64,000 bases of DNA from Omphiscola glabra (GCA_964017045.1 OZ024794.1:248001-312000); one strand, 5' to 3'. Shown: positions 11,075 to 23,384, counted from the first letter of the stretch. Translations and numbers: made by a program. The notes: generated by a model from the sequence alone, not told the origin.

Positions 11075-12247
11075 TATATATATAAAAGTGAAAATTTGTG
11101 GGTTTGTGGGTTTGTCTGTTCCACAAAGGCTTTTAAACGGATTGATGGATCATGACCAAACTTGGCACATATATCCATCATTATCCAGAAGGAACTCTTA
11201 AGGGGTTGAGAACTTTTAATAACATTTTTTGTGTGGCCGGGGGCCCCGAATTCGTTTTTTTCTTATATGAGCTATATAAAAAAATTACAAACAAATACTC
11301 CTATGTGAATGGATGGATATCGATCAAACTTAGTACACGTACACTTGATTATCCATATTCAAATACCGAAGGGTACTGAACTCATAATATCCATTCTTCT
11401 GGGGCCGGAGGCCCCATTTCATTTTTCCTTATATGAGCTATATAAATAGCGATAGGCTTAATACTTATTACATGAGTTGATGGATCTTGACCGAACTTAG
11501 TTCACATACACTTGATTATCCATACTCAAATACTAAAGGGTACCGAACTCATAATATCCATTCCTGGGGGGCCGGGGGCCCCATTTCATTTTTCCTTATA
11601 TAAGCTATATAAATATAAATAGGCTCTGAAAACATATTAGGTTCTATGTGATTTGATGGATATAGACCTAGAGTGGTAGAAATGCACTTCACTGTCCGTA
11701 CTGAAACATCGATGGATTTAAAACTAATAATATCCAATCTAGAATTTTCTAGAAAGTTCGATAACTTTAAAACGCTATATTATGGCATTATTCAATAGAT
11801 TTTAATGGGACAAATTTAAAATTTTAACTTCATAACTTACCTGAATGATTTTTATAGGGCCCCTTTTCAGGCAAAACTAATTCGGTTAAATTATGCAATG
11901 GGCCCCCGGGGCCCCCTCTTTTAGCTTTAATGTATTATAGCTATAACAACGAATTTAGTTGTATAATGTATCGTATTCGAAGAATAAGTACTTAGAAAAG
12001 ACAGTTTTTACACAGTTCGAGGACGATAATACATTTAATCTAGAATGTTCCAGAAAGTCCCATAACTTTAAACGCTATATCTATGTCACAATCAAATTGG
12101 GATCCTACCGGGAAATGGGATAACATTGGAAAGGAGGAACCCTAGATGGAACGGGATTCCACAGAGAACAGTATACTAACGGGATCTGTAGGTCACCGGG
12201 ATCGGAGTCCTAATGCAATCCCGGGCCACGCCGGGTATATCGGCTAG
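11075..12247 (+). mobile_element. Non-autonomous Helitron-like element, copy 2
   Basis: Nearly the same sequence as copy 1, starting at the base after its CTAG (the leading TC appears changed) and ending with the same hairpin and CTAG at 12244-12247. Differences are mostly point changes and small indels. Head-to-tail abutment shows either insertion at the terminus of copy 1 or a rolling-circle multimer. Confidence 0.8.
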
Positions 12248-12752
12248 TCATATATATATATAAAAGTGAAAATCTGTTTGTTTGTTTGTCTGTTCCACAA
12301 AGGCTTTTACACGGATTGATGGATCTTGACCAAACTTGGCACATATATCCATCATTATCCAGAAGGAACTCTTAAGGGGTTGAGAACTTTCAATAACACT
12401 TCGTGTGGGGCCGGGGGCCCCGAATTCGTTTTTTTCTTATATGAGCTATATAAAAAAATTACAAACAAATACTCCTACATGAATGAATGGATCTTGACCA
12501 AACTAAGTACACATACACTTGATTATCCATATTAAAGTACCGATGGGTACCGAACTCATAATATCCATCACTCTGGGGCCGGGGGCCCCATTTCATTTTT
12601 CCTTATATAAGCTATATAAATATCAATGGGCTTAGACAACACTATAGGTTCTATGTGAAAGGATGGATATAGGCTTAGCTTTGTTGCAATACACTTCTTA
12701 GTCCATATGGAAATAACGGTGCATGTAAAACTAATAATATCCAATCTAGAAA
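12248..12752 (+). mobile_element. Helitron-like element, copy 3, truncated
   Basis: It starts TCATATATATATATATAAAA immediately after copy 2 and follows the family until about 12752 (atatccaatctagaa), where the homology stops. The hairpin and CTAG end are missing. Confidence 0.75.
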
Positions 12753-13227
12753 ATATTGCGAGCACAAAATGGTACAACGAGGAACTAGAAAAATCTACAC
12801 ACAACAAAATGACACATTGCACGACTCTTGATCAAAAGAAAATCTCTGTCGCTCTCTATCAATCAGCCCTTTTATAGGCATTTCCTACTAATGTCTAGAA
12901 CTGTCTAATGCATTGTTTTGGTTTCCCGTTTTATCCAGATCCTTCTATAAGGTTCTGAAAAACTAAGCTTTTGTAAACAAGGGAAAGTTTTTGTTGCCAC
13001 ACTTCAAAGGCGGTCACGAGAGTTCACGAGGGGCCATGCTCGTGGGACGCGAGATATGCGTGCTTTAACAAGTCATCCCTCATAACAGTTGCTAATATTA
13101 GGTCGTTTTTCCTTGACGTTGAGTGATGAACCAGTCTATTGAACCAAGTGGTAGTCCAAGACAACAATCCCAATTATTTCTTATGTTTAAAACCCGATTT
13201 CTCGAAAAATGAAAGTAAGCCTATCTT
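12753..13227. other. Intronic unique DNA
   Basis: No gene, RNA or repeat is seen. It holds a short inverted motif (cacgagg...ctcgtgg) near 13026. Confidence 0.45.
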
Positions 13228-13740
13228 TAAACAAGTGGCACAGCAATGACTGAATGTTAAATAAAGTAGAACAAGTGGCACAGCAATGACTGAATGTTAA
13301 ATAAAGTAGAACAAGTGGCACAGCGATGACTGGATGTTAAATAAAGTAGAACAATTGGCACAGCGATGACTGGATGTTAAATAAAGTAGAACAAGTGGCA
13401 CAGCAATGACTGAATGTTAAATAAAGTAGAACAAGTGGCACAGCGATGACTGAATGTTAAATAAAGTAGAACAAGTGGCACAGCGATGACTGGATGTTAA
13501 ATAAAGTAGAACAAGTGGCACAGCGATGACTGGATGTTAAATAAAGTAGAACAAGTGGCACAGCGATGACTGGATGTTAAATAAAGTAGAACAAGTGGCA
13601 CAGCGATGACTGGATGTTAAATAAAGTAGAACAAGTGGCACAGCGATGACTGGATGTTAAATAAAGTAGAACAAGTGGCACAGCGATGACTGGATGTTAA
13701 ATAAAGTAGAACAAGTGGCACAGCGATGATTAAATGTAAA
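13228..13740. repeat. 40-bp minisatellite, about 13 copies
   Basis: Units read acaagtggcacagcgatgac and then tggatgttaaataaagtaga. Variants caatgac/cgatgac and tgaatg/tggatg are grouped, not scattered. Confidence 0.97.
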
Positions 13741-13861
13741 ATACCTTTTTGATAGGATTGAATAAAGAAAAGTGGACAATGTTTAATTGTGATAGGTAGA
13801 GAGATTAAAGTTAGGGTAGAATTGACAAAGCAAAAGTTAAGGTAAAGCTTAGGCAAAATTA

Positions 13862-15172
13862 AAAGAGAGAGAGACAGACGGGGAGAGCAATGAATGAGAC
13901 GGAGACAGTGTCAGAGTGAAAGTAATAGAGAGAAAGAGAATACACGAGATATAGAGACACAAGAGATGGAGAGGCACAATATTTTGAGAGACACAATAGA
14001 TATAGAGACACAAGAGATAGAGAGACACAAGATATAGAGAGACACAAGAGAAAGAGAAACACAAGAGATGGAGAGACACAAGAGATGGAGAAACACAAGA
14101 GATGGAGAAACACAAGAGATGGAGAAACACAAGAGATGGAGAAACACATGAGATGGAGAGACACAAGAGATAGAGAAACACAAGAAATGGAGAAACACAT
14201 GAGATGGAGAGACACAAGGGAAAGAGAGACACAAGAGATGGAGTGACACAAGAGATAGAGTGAGAAAAGATATGTAGAGACATAAGCGATATAGAGACAC
14301 TAGAGATGGAGAGACACAAGTTATGGAGAGACACAAAAGATAGCGACACAAGAGATGGAGAGACACACATAATGGAGAGAGACAAGAGATGAAGAGACAC
14401 TAGAGATATAGAAACACAAGGGACATAGAGAAACAAGAGATACATAGACACTAGAGATGGAGATACACAATAGATGGAGAGACACAAGAGATGGAGAATC
14501 ACACGATATGGAGAGACACATGAGATATAGAGACACAAGATCTGGAGAGACACAAGAGATAGATAGACAAAAGATCTGGAGAGACACAAGAGATAGAGAA
14601 ACACAAGAGTAGAGAAACACAAGAGTTGAAGTGACACAAGATATGGAGAGAAAAGAGATATGGAGAGACACACGAGATAGAGAGAGAAAAAATCTGGAGA
14701 GATACAAGAGATGAAGAGATACAAGAGATGAAGAGACACAAGAGATAGGGAGAGACATGAGATATAGAGAAACAAGAGATATAGAGACACAAGGGATGGA
14801 GAGACAAAAGAGATGTAGAGACACACGAGATAGAGAGACAAAAGAGATAGAGTGAGACAAGATATGGAGAGACATAAGCGATATAGAGACACTAGAGATG
14901 GAGAGACACAAGAGATGGAGAGACACAAGCGATTTAGAGACACAAGTGATAGAAGGACACAATATATAGAAAGACACACGAGATGGAGAGACGCAAGAGA
15001 TGGAGGACACAAGAGATGGAGGACACAAGAGATGAAGAGACACAAAAGATATAGAGAAACAAGAGATATGGAGACACAAGGAATGGTGAGACACAAGAGA
15101 TGAAGAGGCACAAAAGATGGAGAGACACAAGAGATGGAGAGACACCTGACATGGAGAGACACAAGTTTTCTG
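13862..15172. repeat. 17-bp minisatellite, about 77 copies
   Basis: Units are agatggagagacacaag and close variants. The minus strand has stop-free frames of 437 and 295 codons that read the same Leu/Ser/Cys-rich 17-residue pattern in several frames, so they are repeat artefacts. A small island of the same unit lies at 15740-15835. Confidence 0.97.
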
Positions 15173-15739
15173 AGATAAGAGCGAAGAGATCATCAAGGAA
15201 ATTGGCAAACGAAAACTATTTACGAGACGAAATTGAAAATATTGATTTTTAGAAAATATTTGAATTTTTGTTTCCTTAGAGAAATAAGATCGATAGAGTG
15301 TAGGATCCGTTGAGCTTCAGTCCTTGACCTTGGCTCCTAGCTTCAGGCCTTGACCCTGGACCATGGCTTCAATCTTATCTTGGCCTTGTAATTTTCGTGG
15401 CCAACTTAATTTCACGTTGTATATAAAATTGATTATACACATTTTTCATAGCTTATAATATATACTTATATTTCAAAATATGATTTGAAAACTTGTAAGA
15501 ACGGTTTCAAAGCTACTTGTTCAATGTTTTGTTATTGGTATCAACGCCCTGGTGCCATGTTGTATACTTAACCAATTGCTATAACAGGTCTTAAATTGAA
15601 TGGTTCATACAGGACTAAATGAGAGTTGGATTACGTTTTTCTATTTTTTTGTAAGCTCCCATTTTTTAAGTCACATAACACACAGTTTCTTTACATGTAG
15701 GCCTAAGTTTTTGTTTGTATACAATAAGGTCTGTGATGA
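15173..15739. other. Intronic unique DNA between two 17-mer tracts
   Basis: A two- to three-copy ttgaccttggctcctagctt motif lies at about 15325-15370. Otherwise nothing is recognised. Confidence 0.45.
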
Positions 15740-15835
15740 GATTCACGAGATATGGAGAGACACAAGAGAGAGAGAGAGACACAATATCTGGAGAGATACC
15801 ATAGATATAGAAACGCAAGAGTTGGATATACACAC
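15740..15835. repeat. Detached island of the 17-bp repeat
   Basis: Five or six diverged units (tatggagagacacaaga) separated by 570 bp from the main array, and directly followed by the LINE 3' end. Confidence 0.85.
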
Positions 15836-16203
15836 ACAAATACGGTGAACGATCTTTCTCTTTCTGTGCCCCCAAACAATGGAATTCTCTTCAACTTCAC
15901 ATTCGCAATATAACAACCATCACAGCCTTCAAAACTGCACTCATAACACATCTCGTTAAACTCTACTATCCTGATTGATTCTCCCTGTGACCGTTAAACG
16001 ATACTGCTGGGTACCTTCCAACGCTTGACATGTAAATAGTTATGAAATGTTTGGAGCGAATACACATCTGTTTTGTTTTATTTAATTAATGTATGTTAAT
16101 TTTCAAGTCCAGGATTATGTTTGTTAAATTGTATGTACAGCGTGGTGAGCCAAGCCCTAGGCTGTGGTACCACACTATAGAAAATTACAAATAATAATAA
16201 TAT
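15836..16203 (+). mobile_element. LINE 3' end (CR1/jockey-like), 5'-truncated
   Basis: A plus-strand frame at 15848-15979 reads ERSFSFCAPKQWNSLQLHIR and on to a tail HLVKLYYPD and TGA. This is the C-terminal end typical of CR1/L2/jockey ORF2 proteins (CAPKxWNSLPxHIR...FKTAL). About 200 bp of 3' UTR follow, closed by an (AAT)n tail. The rest of the element is absent, as usual for 5'-truncated LINE insertions. Confidence 0.75.
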
Positions 16204-16668
16204 AAAACGTGATAGTCTATCAAAGATACCCCTCTTTCAGTGACATATCAAACGTGACAGTCTATCACAGATACCCCTCTGTCAGTGACATATCAAACGT
16301 GACAGTCTATCACAGATACCCCTCTTTCAGTGACATATCAAACGTGACAGTCTATCACAGATATCCCTCTGTCAGTGACATATCAAACGTGACAGACTAA
16401 CCCAGGATACTCCCTTGTTCGTGACACATGAAACGTGACGGGAAAGCACAGATACCCCTCTGTCAGTGAAATATCAAACGTGACAGACTAGCCCAGGATA
16501 CCCCTCTGTCAGTGATATTTCAAACGTGACAGTCTATCAAAGATACACCTCTGTCAGTGACATATGAAGCGTGACCGACTAGCCCAGGATACCCCTCTGT
16601 CAGTGACATATGAAGCGTGACCGACTAGCCTAGGATACCCCTCTGTCAGTGACATATGAACAGTGATT
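16204..16668. repeat. 45-bp minisatellite, about 10 copies
   Basis: Units carry gatacccctctgtcagtgac. The half near the Ig-gene donor at 16704 is more diverged (gactagcccaggatac variants). Confidence 0.95.
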
Positions 16669-16703
16669 GGCACATGATGACCTAGGGGCAGACAGCGCCT
16701 TAC

Positions 16704-16875
16704 CTGCTTGATGCATCGACATAGGACAGAGTTATCCTCTCGTCGTCCTCCTCAACCTTCTCTGTGTCTTTAAACCAAGCTACTTCTCGCTCAGGACTCT
16801 CCAGGACAGTAACATTACAGTAAAGACTGATGTTCTCCCCACTTGTCACAAACTGAGATCCACTGATCAGGATTT
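16704..16875 (-). CDS. Ig-gene exon, first half of Ig domain 2
   Basis: This 172-nt exon follows tttgtaatccccag and ends AGCAG|GTAAGG. It enters in phase 1 and leaves in phase 2. It encodes EILISGSQFVTSGENISLYC, then NVTVLESPEREVAWFKD, so the first cysteine and core tryptophan of the second Ig domain are present. Two N-glycosylation sequons (NIS, NVT) flank the cysteine. The tail is acidic (KVEEDDERITLSYVDASS). A 45-bp minisatellite starts about 38 nt past the donor. Confidence 0.88.
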
Positions 16876-17120
16876 CTGGGGATTACAAATTGAATCTGGA
16901 AACGGATGACTTTTTAAGTCCCCTTATTATTTGGCTTTGATATAATTCCGTAATCTCCCAATTTATGGAATCTATCTCCTATGAATAATTCATTATTGAA
17001 GGAAATGTCAGAATTCCGTGATAAAAATTCGAAAAGGAAATTAATTTTAAAAAAGAATCTTTTTTACTGTAACAGTTTTTTTTAACACTTTCTGATTTTA
17101 GTGTATGCTTTTATGCCTTA

Positions 17121-17800
17121 CTAGCCAATATACCCGGCGTTGTCCGGTATGCATTCGGAAAAGCAACAACTTCTACAGGCTTCTAATGAACATCAAAATT
17201 AAGCACCATGTTTCACAACCGAACATCCCTAAAGTAAAAAAAAAATTCCTTTGTTTCATATAAAAACACATTTATAACGTTTGTAAAACCTTCGTTCCCC
17301 AATGGGATCCCGATCCCAGAGAGATCCCAGTCGGATCCATTTGCCCGATGGAATTGCGTTTTCCTATGGTATCCCGTTACCCTGAAGGATCCCGACCCCG
17401 TTTGGATCCCGATCCCGGGTCCATCCTGATTACGATTGGATCCAAATATCGTTTAGATCCCGATCCCAATAGAATCTCGATCCCGATAAAATCCCGATCC
17501 CGATAGAATTCCGATCCCGATAGAATCCCGATCGAGGTGAGTTCCCGTACCTGGTGGTATTCCGTTCTCGGTAGGATCGAGCTTCCCGATAGGGTTGCGA
17601 TCCCGGTAGGATGTATATCCCGTCGTTATCCCGATCCCGGTGGAATCGCAACCCCGCTGCGATCCTGAAACCAGTGGCTGCCCGATACAGGTTGGATCCC
17701 GATACTGGTAGGTTTTCGATCCTGGTGTTTTCCGATCCCGTTAGGATCGAGCTTCCCGATAAGATCCCGATCCCGTAAGTATCCCTGTAACGGTAAGATC
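17121..17800 (-). mobile_element. Helitron-like 3' part, inverted relative to copies 1-3
   Basis: Read on the minus strand, the end is CCGGACAACGCCGGGTATAT, then TGG and CTAG at 17124-17121, matching the hairpin and end of the copies at 9.9-12.2 kb. The interior from 17280 to 17790 is an expansion of GATCCCG-type motifs (gatcccgatcccgatagaat), which are present only a few times in the other copies. The TC start is not identified. Confidence 0.7.
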
Positions 17801-17837
17801 GCGTGATTTTTTCTGCGCCTGTTTTGGTGATATTGAC

Positions 17838-18046
17838 GAAACATTCCACAGTCTTGCATGTACACATTGATGGGACGATACATTGCACAGTCTTACATGT
17901 ACACATTGATGGGACGATACATTGCACAGTCTTGCATGTACACATTGATGGGACAATACATTGCACAGTCTTACATGTACACATTGATGAGACGATACAT
18001 TCCACAGTCTTACATGTACACATTGATGGGACGATACATTGCTGTC
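17838..18046. repeat. 39-bp minisatellite, about 5 copies
   Basis: Units contain cttacatgtacacattgatg. Frames in four readings over it are artefacts. Confidence 0.95.
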
Positions 18047-18554
18047 CACAAAAGCTCGGATTTTGACTTTTTTTTCGTCTCTTTTTCATGTTTAAATTAA
18101 TAAAGATTTTTCTAAATCATGTTCTGTAAAGATTAAAATTTTTGTGACAATTTATTTACATAAATGCTCCATTTGATTTTAAGCTGATAGAGAAAGTAAC
18201 TAATTTACTTGTTACTATGTGTTTTTAATTAGAAATTTCATAATTCTATAGTGTATTGCCATCTTTTAGTATTGACTTGTAACTGTGAATGATGATTATG
18301 GTGTATAATTGAGACATTCCATGAGATTTCTTTCCATTAATATCAATATGTTTTTAATGTTAATATTGGCATGGTCCATTCCATAAGTGTAATGATGTAG
18401 TTTTGACTGAAATAAGGGCCTTATAAAAATAAGTTAGATCAATAATAAAGTTAAAATTTAAAAGTTGTCTTATTAAAATTGGTTAAAAATGCCATAAATA
18501 TAGTTCTTTAAAAATTATCGAACATTCTGGAACATTCTAGGTTGAAATTTGATT
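18047..18554. other. AT-rich unique intron DNA
   Basis: About 500 bp; nothing recognised. Confidence 0.5.
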
Positions 18555-18840
18555 CTGGGTGGATATATCTGCCACATGAAATATGCCCTATGTGTGAATG
18601 CTACAACCTTCTAGCCAGTTGAAATATGCCCTATGTGTGAATGCTACACTCTTCTAGCCAGTTGAAATATGCCCTATGTGTGAATGCTACAATCTTCTAG
18701 CCAGTTGAAATATGCCTTTTGTGTGAATGCTACACTCTTCTAGCCAGTTGAAATATGCCCTATGTGTGAATGCTACACTCTTCTATCCAGTTGAAAAGTG
18801 CCCTATGTGTGAATGCTACACTTTTCTCGCCAGTATAAAT
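18555..18840. repeat. 43-bp minisatellite, 6.5 copies
   Basis: Units contain agttgaaatatgccctatgt. Confidence 0.95.
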
Positions 18841-19684
18841 ATGTATCATGTGTTAATGACGATGGGACATTAGAAAATTGATATAGATCAGGGCGTAATA
18901 TAGATCAGGGCGTAAAGAATTCGGGTAAGTACCGGTACTTATAAAGTATAAAGTGCATTAATTGAGTTTTTTGTTAAGTAGCATTTGTCGGGTAGTGCAC
19001 GCATCGCCTCCGCCTTTGTTTTGCTAGCTATTATTAGTATTTATAAAGATAGTTTCAAGCATGAACAGATTGCTATAGTGCGTGACTATACAAGCGATTT
19101 TTGGGAGGATTATTTTGTATATTTTCAAGTCTCAATTTAAATGTGGTTTAATAAATACTCGGTCTAAAAAGGGGGGTGCGACTTCAAAATATTCAATTAG
19201 TTCAGGGAAATGAAAAAAAGTTTGCGGTGGCGTACCCTGAGGGGGGAGGGTGTAGTATTTATTGATATTTTTAAAAGGTCGTTACTTGCATGTTTTGTCA
19301 TGTAACTTTAGTTGGTGGTAAGTTCAAGTATTGACGCAGCAATGGTTTGGCAGGCTATAGCTAGAAAATATATACAGATACATCTATGAAAATTGTATTT
19401 ATATATTTGTAATTGAGAATGAACCCATATGTTACAAGTTATTACAAATAATTGCTGTCAATATCTTATGGCGAATTCCAAAATAGAATTTGCGATCTAA
19501 AAGAATGCAAAACTCATTGGTCAAAAGTTTCTCTTTTCAAGGTGTCACTTGCGACTCTAGTTTAACAAGCATGTTATTAGCTAGTTATCTTTTTCTAGGG
19601 CTAAGCAGTGTTGTTTTCAGACATTTTTCCCCAGGGGGGGGGGTGCACTTCAAATTTTCTAGGGGGTGTGTCGTTTGCCAGTGG
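18841..19684. other. Intronic DNA, mostly unique
   Basis: A 17-bp doublet (tagatcagggcgtaa, 18888-18918) is present. The remainder shows no gene or element that I can support; a G-rich stretch is seen near 19635. Confidence 0.5.
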
Positions 19685-19858
19685 CCAGAGGCGTAGCTAA
19701 GGGGTGGCAGATGGGGACATATGTCTCGGACGCCAGACTGGGGGGGGGGGTCTTAATGATATTTAATGGTTGAAAATAATCAGTTTCAGAGATTGGGGTG
19801 GGCCGCAAAAAATGAATCTTGACCCCTCACACCAAACACTGTAGATACGCCCCTCCTT
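19685..19858. mobile_element. MITE-like element with short inverted ends, copy 1
   Basis: It begins ccagaggcgtagctaa and ends gtagatacgcccctcc, giving imperfect ~15-bp inverted ends. The interior has gcgccag/gacgccagactgg and aatgaatcttgacccc, both shared with the second copy at 56327. No coding frame. Confidence 0.65.
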
Positions 19859-22439
19859 GTGACGTCGACATAGCGCGCGTCCACTGAGGTGTAACTTTTT
19901 ATTTATACGAAGGTGTTTCATTTTCGGACAACTGCAGAGTTTGTATCATAAAATGGAGGACTGTGAAAATATTTGCCCGCCCATGGCGGCAGTAATAGCT
20001 GCGCCACTAGGCAGGTATCATCGATACCAAAATCAGTGATAATTTTCATCGAGAAGCAAGGCGGAAATTGAGGGCGCTGGTGAATCTTGGTTGATAAAGA
20101 GGTTTGGGGAACCTGCTCCCCAGAAAATTTTTGATTATTTCAAAATCAAAAGATGTAATTTTGAGTATACTTGAATTCAATGTACCTATTATACTTTTTG
20201 AACGAGAAAGGACAATTTTAAGGTTTTGTGGAAGGCATTATGGCGTCTAGTGTCATACATAAACTGAATTCACTCCGTTGTGATCGGAAAACCCATTAGT
20301 CAAAAGAGCCAAAAATCAGCAGAAGGACGATCAAAAAAATTTTGAGAGCTAAATTTTAATTCAAGAACTTGAAAAGAACAATGTTTTTCGTAGTCAAAAC
20401 CGATTTTTGGGCGACTGCCGAGCAGCACTTATGTTGCAAAAGGGCCGCACGCGACTGGCGAGCCGCGGTTTGCCGACCACTGTCCTATTAAATCTTTATA
20501 GATCACAGAAAATTTTTGATAAATTAGAATTACAAGAATACATTTTATAACATATCTAAATTTAGTTTTGCAACAAGCTATACCTAATTGGAGAGCAACG
20601 GAAGAGATCTTAGTTTAAAAATATAGGTGTCGCCTAACCTTAGGTGTGAACCCAGCAATCCTTACGTTGCTGTGTTCCTCGGATATTTTAAGGGTTTAAA
20701 GATGGGATGAGGATATTTTCTTAAAGTATCCTCTTTAAAAAAGGGTGTAGATCAAAACGGAAAAGTGCTTGACCTGCTCGTGTTATACACACACAAAAGT
20801 GTATATTACTAAAAAATAGTAATGTGGCATTTATTTTTTTTTTTATATTATTTTGTTGCTACTTAATTAATAAATGAATTTTCAACAGACACAAATTAAA
20901 TAAGGGTTCAATCACTAAAAAGCACTGCAAACATGATTTTATATGCTGAACACAAATGGAAAAAAACAATGTACTTATTATAATTAGAGACAAAACGAAA
21001 AAAAAAGTTAATTAGAAAGGTTTATACATTTTTATGGGCTTAAAACACTTCCCTTTTTGATAAATCGTATATAAATGGCATAACTATTTTAAGAAGACAC
21101 GACGTCACATGAGTTGTTTACAAAAGACATTATATATTTTTTAATGTGTGATTTTATCAATGGGAAATCGTATGCAAATAAAGTATATATTTCCCAATAT
21201 TCAGTTAATTGAAATGGTTATTTGTAATTTCAAAATACTATAACATTTTTTCAGATAAATTACAATTGGCCTCTAAGATAAACTTTAAGACACTTTTTTT
21301 GTTACTAAATCGACATAATTTATTTTAAATTGAACAAATAACGAATAAGAATTTTTTCGATAACTAGTACGAACAAAATTTGCTTTTTAGAAATGACATT
21401 CGAAATGCTACAATCTTTTTTTAATGTTTTTTTTTTTTTTTGTTTTTTTAAGTTTTCTTATATATTGCCCTCTTGATAAAGATAATAACAATGATAATTC
21501 ATACAAAAAGGTGGGGCGTAATAAATATAGGCTGTGTTAACTATGTATTTTGTAAACCTCTGTTATACAGGAAACATTGTTACAAAAGTAGCATATTAAA
21601 AGAAAACACAAACGCGTTCGGTATAATAATTGATGAAATGTGTACTTTTAGTATGTGCTCGTTAAATTCTTAATTTAAAAAAAATTATCTCATATTTTAA
21701 ATTTTCCAATTGATATAACTTAACGCACATAGAATTGATTAACTATATTTATTTTTAAAGATAAATGCCATCATAAAATTTATAATTAGCACCAATCCCT
21801 ACTTTAAAAGTTATGATTTTATGATGAAATATCATTTGAAAATAGATTGCGCATGATTGAGACTTAGCAAGAACTTATTATTAATTTTGTAGACCTTTTT
21901 ATTGATGTAAAGGTAATGAAATACAGTGTTATTAAAATCTTTAAAAATGCCGATATATTATGCGAACTACAGGAAGTAAGACATCGGCTGGAGCGGCCAG
22001 TACGATATTATTAATCGAATACTGTAAGCTTTTAACAAGCTTGGCTTTATATACGGATCATCAAATATATTTAACACAGCGATATTTCATCGAATCCACT
22101 AATTGTAATCGGTTAAAGGCATCAGATACTATTCTTTTAAAAACTTTTCTTAAAAAATCAATGTAGTCGGTTTTAATATAAAATATATAATCGTTACATT
22201 TTTGTCCTCATTTTGCTCCGGGGGGCACTTGACTTTCCCCGGGGGGAACTGCCCCCTACAGGAGAGATGGCTGAAAGAAACCCTGGGGCTAAGTAGGGGC
22301 AAATAAAGCAACTACAAGTAAGTCACCAACCACTCCAGTAACATTAACTTTACAAGTACAATTAGGCAATTATAAAAAGAAACCTTTGAGAAGATTCCAG
22401 GGTTATGTGAAACTCTAACACTGGTGGTCTCCCCTTTTT
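19859..22439. other. 2.6 kb AT-rich intron DNA with a possible hAT-like end
   Basis: This is the longest stretch without tandem arrays. At 20461-20483, agccgcggtttgccgaccac followed by tg resembles the right end of hAT elements (CAGTGGTCGGCAAACC reversed), but no partner end was found. A C/G-rich patch lies at 22218-22260. Open frames of 66-68 codons (21473, 21960) lack family features and are not called. Confidence 0.45.
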
Positions 22440-22660
22440 GAAGTTATACAACTACAACTGGATATGATAAATACAAAATGATATGTTAATTACAACCAAA
22501 AGGATATTTACATCCGGATAAAATAATTAAAACCGGACATGATAATTATAACCGGATATGATAACTAAAACCAAATATGTAAACTACAACCGGATATGAT
22601 AATACAATCGGCTATGATATCTACAACCGGATATGATAACTACAACCGGATATGACATCC
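22440..22660. repeat. ~22-bp degenerate array, about 10 copies
   Basis: Units share actacaaccggatatgata, with clear copies at the right end and decayed ones at the left. Confidence 0.85.
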
Positions 22661-22734
22661 TACTTTAAAAACAAATTACGTCTAAAACGGAAACAAACTG
22701 AGGACTTTAAATGTAAACATTCGTTTAAAGTCTT

Positions 22735-22880
22735 ACCATATTACCGTATTACCATATTACCGTAGTACCATATTACCATATAACCATATTACCGTATTAC
22801 CATATTCCGGATTACCATATTACCATATTACTGAATTACCGTGTTACCATATTACCTTATTACCGTACAAACGTATAAGC
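22735..22880. repeat. 8-bp array next to a 5' splice site
   Basis: About 18 units of attaccat/attaccgt. On the minus strand these are GGTAATAT/GGTAATAC, the same bases as the microexon donor G|GTAATAC at 22887, so the array repeats donor-like words downstream of the true donor. Confidence 0.9.
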
Positions 22881-22887
22881 GTATTAC

Positions 22888-22923
22888 CTGGGTTCCTCTT
22901 GACTTGGGCGAAACTTGGGCTAT
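22888..22923 (-). CDS. Ig-gene microexon, hinge between Ig domains
   Basis: This 36-nt exon lies between gtttatttcag and CCCAG|GTAATA. Phase 1 on both sides makes it a symmetric cassette. Joined to its neighbours it reads DSPSFAQVKRNP and is followed by EILISGS at the start of Ig domain 2, placing it exactly at the domain hinge. Skipping it would keep the frame. The donor is followed at once by an intronic run of repeated GGTAAT-type octamers (about 22735-22880). Confidence 0.75.
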
Positions 22924-22949
22924 CTGAAATAAACAGAAAAAAACATTTA

Positions 22950-23090
22950 CACAGAGGAATGAACTCACCAGATATATAAGACTAATACAGAGAAATAACT
23001 CACTAGTATAGAGAAACAATTCACTAATATAGAGAAAGATCACACTAATATAAAGAAAGAACTCACTAATATAGAGATAGATGAAACTGA
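22950..23090. repeat. ~22-bp array, about 6 copies
   Basis: Units share atagagaaagaactcactaa; it begins about 30 nt upstream of the microexon acceptor. Confidence 0.85.
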
Positions 23091-23169
23091 CAGATAGAAA
23101 GAAAGTTAAATTCTGTAGGACTATAAAAATAATTCCACCAAATTGATTATTTTGGGACGTTTATTTTGT

Positions 23170-23365
23170 TCAACATTATATAAACAATGCTACATTACTA
23201 TTTACTTATGAAATAATGCTATATTTCTATTAGCTTCAAGAAATATTGCTAAATTGCTATTTAATTGATGAAAGACTGCTATATTGCTATTCACTTGATG
23301 AAATAATGCTACATTGCTATTCACTTGATGAAATAATGCTTCATGGCTATTTATTTGCTAAACAG
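23170..23365. repeat. 30-bp array, about 6 copies
   Basis: Units share gctattcacttgatgaaata. Confidence 0.9.
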
Positions 23366-23384
23366 TCTTATTACCAATCAATGA

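Noticed and set aside
13849..15208. Minus-strand Leu/Ser/Cys-rich frames of 437 and 295 codons resembling a membrane protein
   Set aside because: They read the 17-bp minisatellite; the hydrophobic look is a by-product of the repeated TCTCTCCATCTCTTGTG-type sequence.
22205..22300. C/G-rich patch considered as a tRNA-derived element
   Set aside because: No cloverleaf, A box or B box could be matched.
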